NCBI GenBank assembly: GCA_013042025.1
Contig: JABDQY010000146.1
Span: 1 to 18,878 of the forward strand
DNA: 18,878 bases
Source of the DNA: Bacteroidia bacterium
GTDB lineage: Bacteria; Bacteroidota; Bacteroidia; NS11-12g; UBA9320
Direction of reading: 5' to 3'
This document shows positions 16,100 through 18,878 of this stretch, piece after piece (position 1 is the stretch's first letter; each line of letters starts with the position of its first letter). The notes below the pieces were generated by a model. That model was not told the DNA's origin, searched no databases, and worked only from the letters and a program-made list of their open reading frames with translations. The position numbers were made by a program, and so were the translations under genes.

Positions 16100-16437
16100 C
16101 GATTTCTCAATTGCTCGTACACCGTTTCAAGTGTCTCAGATAATGTAAAATACAATTCTGGAATTTTATCTAAATCGGTTTCAGTCTTAGCATTCCCTTC
16201 GATACCTCTAACAACATCATAAAGTGATCCAATTCCCATCATATCAACGGATGGTTTCATCTTATGAGCCGCAGATCGAACTTCTGCCCAATCTTGAATT
16301 TGCAACCCAGCCTCTATCCTTTCAACTAGTCCAGGTGTCATTTCTAGGAACATATTAACCATTTTGGTAATGAATTCTTCGTTACCAGCAGCAATTTCTG
16401 TAAGCTGCTTAAGGTCATATAATTTTTCTTCTGTCAT
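16096..16437 (-). CDS. Hpt domain phosphotransfer protein
   Basis: A 113-residue stand-alone histidine phosphotransfer (Hpt) protein. It is all-helical, with the phosphorylatable histidine in SAAHKMKPS (H58) and a following bundle helix MGIGSLYDVVRGIEGNAK that matches the family. It has no membrane segment and no kinase domain. Such proteins relay phosphate between a hybrid kinase and a response regulator. It follows the NtrC-type regulator by 20 bases on the same strand, so they form a two-gene operon and the regulator is its likely partner. The kinase that feeds it is not in this window. Its TAG stop overlaps the pdxJ TAG through a shared CTAG. Confidence 0.88.
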   Translation of the reverse strand: MTEEKLYDLKQLTEIAAGNEEFITKMVNMFLEMTPGLVERIEAGLQIQDWAEVRSAAHKMKPSVDMMGIGSLYDVVRGIEGNAKTETDLDKIPELYFTLSETLETVYEQLRNR

Positions 16438-16457
16438 TTTCTAAAGTAGTTCAAATA

Positions 16458-17804
16458 TTAGACCATTCTTTCTTGCAACATTCTGTAGATAGTAGATTTA
16501 CCAATGTCTAATTTCTTAGCAACATTAACAACATCATTGTTGTACTTATCTAAGAAATGTTTTACAATTCTATTCTTATACCCTTCCAAAGTCATTTCAT
16601 TTTGAAGGAGAGTATCTATTGACCCAGTAGAATTAAATGTGATATGCTCCTCTTCTATCGTATCAGAATCTGTCATAACACAGCATAATTCAGTTACCGC
16701 TTTTAATTCACGGATGTTTCCTGGCCATGGGTATTTAAACAATTTATTTTGAGCTTTGCTTGATAGCTTTAGTTTACCCAATTCATTTTCTTGGCAATAT
16801 TCATCGATAAAGTGTTTAGCTAAAACGAGCACATCATTTCCTCTTTCTCTAAGAGGAGGCAGACTCACGGGTAAACCTAAAAGACGATAGTATAAATCCT
16901 CTCTGAAATTTCCTTTTCGAACTTCTTCAGCTAAGTCTTTATGCGTGGCACTAATCACCCTACATTTTACTTTAACAGTTCCATTACCACCAACTCGAGT
17001 TAATTCTCTTTCTTGCAAAACACGCAACAATTTCGATTGCATATTGATATCCATTTCACCAATTTCATCTAAGAAAATGGTTCCATCACCCGATTCTTCA
17101 AACTTTCCAATTCTTCGAGCACTCGCTCCAGTAAAGGATCCTTTCTCGTGGCCAAAAAGTTCACTTTCAATAAGCTCAGAAGGAATTGCAGTAATATTCA
17201 CAGCAACAAAAGGTTTTTTTGCTCTTGGAGAGTTATAATGAATAGATTTAGCAACTACTTCCTTACCTGTTCCTGTTTCTCCTGTTATAGAGACTGTAAT
17301 ATTTGATTTTACAGCTTTCTCAATCATGGCAAACACCCGTTTCATTGAAGGGCTGTTTCCGATAATGCTTGTAGTAAAATCGTATTTCTTTTTTACTTGT
17401 TGTTTTAGGGCAGAGATCTCTTGTTTCAGACCAACCTTCTCTCGAATATTTCGAATAGCATTCCAAATTCGATCTTTTGTATCTTCATCCTTAACGATAT
17501 AATCGTATGCACCTTCTTGCAAAAGAGAAATTGCTGTCTTTATGTCTTCCTGACCAGAAATCATAACAACTGGAATATCTGAATTGTATTCTTTGATTTT
17601 ACGCAAGACCTCTTCTCCAGAAATATCTGGTAAAGAGTAATCAAGTGTAACCGCATCCGGATTTTTGTCTAGATTATTGAGAAAATCCTTTCCATTCGTA
17701 AACTTAGTTACGGTAATGTCAGGGTTTAGAGATAAATGATATTCTAAGACTTCACTGTAGAATTCATCATCCTCAACAACAAATACGCTGAAATTATCTG
17801 CCAT
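16458..17804 (-). CDS. NtrC-family sigma-54-dependent response regulator
   Basis: A 448-residue, three-domain activator. The receiver (1-120) has E11/D12/D13, phosphoacceptor D55 (TLDYSLPD), S83 (MISGQED) and K105. The central AAA domain (about 145-375) has Walker A GETGTGKE (175-182), Walker B FLDEIGE (D246/E247), the arginine segment REDLYYRL and WPGNIREL. The sigma-54-contact loop reads GSFTGA (222-227) instead of GAFTGA. The C-terminal Fis helix-turn-helix (about 426-446) has VAKKLDIGKSTIYRMLQER. It should activate sigma-54 promoters; I found no clear -24/-12 site in this window. It is divergent from atpD and followed by the Hpt gene. A TATTTTTG -7 element and a palindrome lie upstream. 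Confidence 0.94.
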   Translation of the reverse strand: MADNFSVFVVEDDEFYSEVLEYHLSLNPDITVTKFTNGKDFLNNLDKNPDAVTLDYSLPDISGEEVLRKIKEYNSDIPVVMISGQEDIKTAISLLQEGAYDYIVKDEDTKDRIWNAIRNIREKVGLKQEISALKQQVKKKYDFTTSIIGNSPSMKRVFAMIEKAVKSNITVSITGETGTGKEVVAKSIHYNSPRAKKPFVAVNITAIPSELIESELFGHEKGSFTGASARRIGKFEESGDGTIFLDEIGEMDINMQSKLLRVLQERELTRVGGNGTVKVKCRVISATHKDLAEEVRKGNFREDLYYRLLGLPVSLPPLRERGNDVLVLAKHFIDEYCQENELGKLKLSSKAQNKLFKYPWPGNIRELKAVTELCCVMTDSDTIEEEHITFNSTGSIDTLLQNEMTLEGYKNRIVKHFLDKYNNDVVNVAKKLDIGKSTIYRMLQERMV

Positions 17805-17824
17805 AATAGTAATTTAATATGGTA

Positions 17825-17832
17825 CAAAAATA
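17825..17832 (-). promoter_or_regulatory. -7 promoter candidate for the NtrC-like/Hpt operon
   Basis: On the minus strand TATTTTTG matches the Bacteroidota -7 consensus TAnnTTTG exactly and lies 20 bases before the start codon. A canonical -33 TTG at 17-23 bases was not found; the only nearby TTG is about 40 bases upstream. Confidence 0.35.
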
Positions 17833-17841
17833 ATCCATTTT

Positions 17842-17855
17842 TTAGAATATTCTAA
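17842..17855. repeat. 14-bp perfect palindrome between the NtrC-like gene and atpD
   Basis: TTAGAATATTCTAA reads the same on both strands. The flanking base on each side is T, so symmetry ends there. The shared half TTTAGAAT (17841-17848) recurs as TTTAGAAT at 17901-17908, exactly 60 bases away. The palindrome lies nine bases upstream of the minus-strand -7 candidate, in the spacer/-33 region, so an operator for the regulator gene is plausible. The binding protein is unknown. Confidence 0.4.
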
Positions 17856-17930
17856 TTTTTAGAGAGATTTTTCAATTTATTTCATTTTGAGAATGTCTTA
17901 TTTAGAATGGCTCTACATAGATAGAATTGA

Positions 17931-17938
17931 TACATTTG
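17931..17938 (+). promoter_or_regulatory. -7 promoter candidate for atpD
   Basis: TACATTTG matches the -7 consensus TAnnTTTG exactly and stands 28 bases upstream of the atpD ATG. No TTG lies at the usual -33 distance. An A-rich leader without a Shine-Dalgarno sequence precedes the start codon. In Bacteroidota atpD usually begins a separate atpDC operon, which fits a promoter here. Confidence 0.4.
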
Positions 17939-17966
17939 CACAACGAAAAAATTAAGCCTAAAACAA

Positions 17967-18878
17967 ATGGCAAACACAGGAAAAATATCACAAATTATTG
18001 GACCAGTGGTGGACGTAGCGTTCGACCAAGCTGGTTCTTCTCTTCCAAAAATCTACAACTCTTTGGAAGTTACAAAGGACGACGGAACTGTCGTTGTATT
18101 AGAAGTTCAATCTCACTTAGGACAAAACACGGTTCGTTCCATCTCTATGGATTCAACTGAAGGTCTTGTTAGAGGAGCAGTTGTAACAGATACAGGAGAT
18201 GCTATTATGGTACCTACTGGAGATGCTTTAAAAGGAAGACTTTTAAACGTTGTAGGAACTGCAATTGACGGAATTGGCGATTTAGACAAATCAAATGGTC
18301 GATCTATTCACCAAGATGCTCCGTTGTACGAAAACCTTTCAACAAGTGCAGATCCATTGTTTACTGGAATTAAAGTAATTGACCTTATTGAACCTTACGC
18401 TAAAGGAGGTAAAATTGGTTTATTTGGTGGTGCCGGTGTTGGTAAAACAGTTCTTATTCAGGAGTTAATTAACAACATTGCCAAAGCATATTCAGGTTTA
18501 TCTGTATTTGCTGGTGTTGGTGAAAGAACAAGAGAAGGAAATGACCTGCTTAGAGAGATGATCGAATCTGGCGTAATTAAATACGGTAAAGAATTTGAAC
18601 ATTCTATGGAAGAAGGTGGATGGGATCTATCTAAAGTGGACAAAAAAGAACTTGCAGATTCTCAAGCAACGTTGGTATTCGGTCAAATGAATGAGCCTCC
18701 AGGAGCAAGAGCTCGTGTGGCACTAACTGGGCTATCAATTGCTGAATATTTCCGTGATGGAGATGAAAAATCTGGAGGAAGAGATATTCTTTTCTTCGTA
18801 GACAATATATTTAGGTTTACGCAAGCAGGTTCTGAGGTATCAGCACTTCTTGGTCGTATGCCTTCTGCGGTAGGTTAC
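17967..18878 (+). CDS. atpD: F1Fo ATP synthase subunit beta (partial, 3' end beyond window)
   Basis: The first 304 codons of ATP synthase beta; the gene continues past the window edge. The start MANTGKISQIIGPVVDVAF is typical. The P-loop GGAGVGKT is at 154-161, the catalytic Glu in GERTREGNDL is E186, and FVDNIFRFTQAGSEVSALLGRMPS follows. Beta holds the catalytic sites of the cytosolic F1 sector, which makes ATP from ADP and phosphate. Residues about 205-234 (KYGKEFEHSMEEGGWDLSKV and onward) form an insertion that I recall as a Bacteroidota signature. It is the first gene of its operon, separate from the other atp genes, and divergent from the NtrC-like gene. Confidence 0.97.
   Translation, partial: MANTGKISQIIGPVVDVAFDQAGSSLPKIYNSLEVTKDDGTVVVLEVQSHLGQNTVRSISMDSTEGLVRGAVVTDTGDAIMVPTGDALKGRLLNVVGTAIDGIGDLDKSNGRSIHQDAPLYENLSTSADPLFTGIKVIDLIEPYAKGGKIGLFGGAGVGKTVLIQELINNIAKAYSGLSVFAGVGERTREGNDLLREMIESGVIKYGKEFEHSMEEGGWDLSKVDKKELADSQATLVFGQMNEPPGARARVALTGLSIAEYFRDGDEKSGGRDILFFVDNIFRFTQAGSEVSALLGRMPSAVGY

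Noticed and set aside
16458..17966. Sigma-54 (-24/-12) promoter near the NtrC-like regulator
   Set aside because: No GG-N10-GC element of the TGGCAC-N5-TTGC type was found by eye in this gap or the other intergenic gaps of the window.
17927..18160. 77-residue plus-strand open frame overlapping the start of atpD
   Set aside because: It is out of frame with the unmistakable AtpD reading frame at 17967, and its composition is unlike a real protein.
1..18878. Mobile element, defence island, CRISPR array or tRNA/rRNA gene
   Set aside because: I saw no transposase, integrase, repeat array, nuclease or toxin-antitoxin gene and no structural RNA. Composition is uniform and nearly all genes are core or common envelope and signalling genes.

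Overview
The window looks like chromosomal DNA from an AT-rich member of the Bacteroidota, probably close to the Flavobacteriia. Four signs point there. Start codons are preceded by A-rich leaders with almost no Shine-Dalgarno sequence. Several intergenic regions carry TAnnTTTG-type -7 elements. PdxJ and the ATP synthase beta subunit carry residues or an insertion that I recall from this phylum. The gene order alaS / M23 peptidase / MerR is one I also recall from it. Nearly every base is coding and the longest gap is about 160 bases. I see no rRNA, tRNA, insertion sequence, prophage or CRISPR array.

Layout. (1) Bases 1-2342, plus strand: the end of a probable MarR-type regulator, then pirin, an OsmC-like peroxidase, a small iron-sulfur protein (Fer4_19 type) and a YqjF/DUF2071 protein, tightly packed and probably one stress operon. 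(2) Bases 2418-3641, plus: a PLP-dependent group II decarboxylase. (3) Bases 3638-5337, minus: a PhoB-like response regulator and a PhoR-like kinase, overlapping by GTGA. (4) Bases 5420-11114, minus: alaS, gatB, a TlpA/DUF4369 thioredoxin-like protein and a small lipoprotein, closely spaced and probably co-transcribed. (5) Bases 11191-16099, plus: M23 peptidase, MerR regulator, two outer-membrane barrel candidates (the second with a ComEA-like helix-hairpin-helix domain) and pdxJ, chained by overlaps except for one 23-base gap. (6) Bases 16096-17804, minus: a sigma-54-dependent NtrC-type response regulator followed by an Hpt protein. (7) From 17967, plus: the first 304 codons of atpD, running off the window.

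Most of the window is housekeeping (tRNA charging, Glu-tRNA(Gln) amidation, pyridoxine synthesis, ATP synthase) mixed with envelope and signalling genes. I did not find a clear, wholly new system. The best candidates for something undescribed are the barrel pair at 12503-15383, where the HhH domain has lost both hairpin glycines; the orphan receiver-AAA-Fis plus Hpt phosphorelay; and two operator-like elements, GTTAAG repeats 11 bp apart before the PhoB-like gene and a 14-bp perfect palindrome between the NtrC-like gene and atpD.
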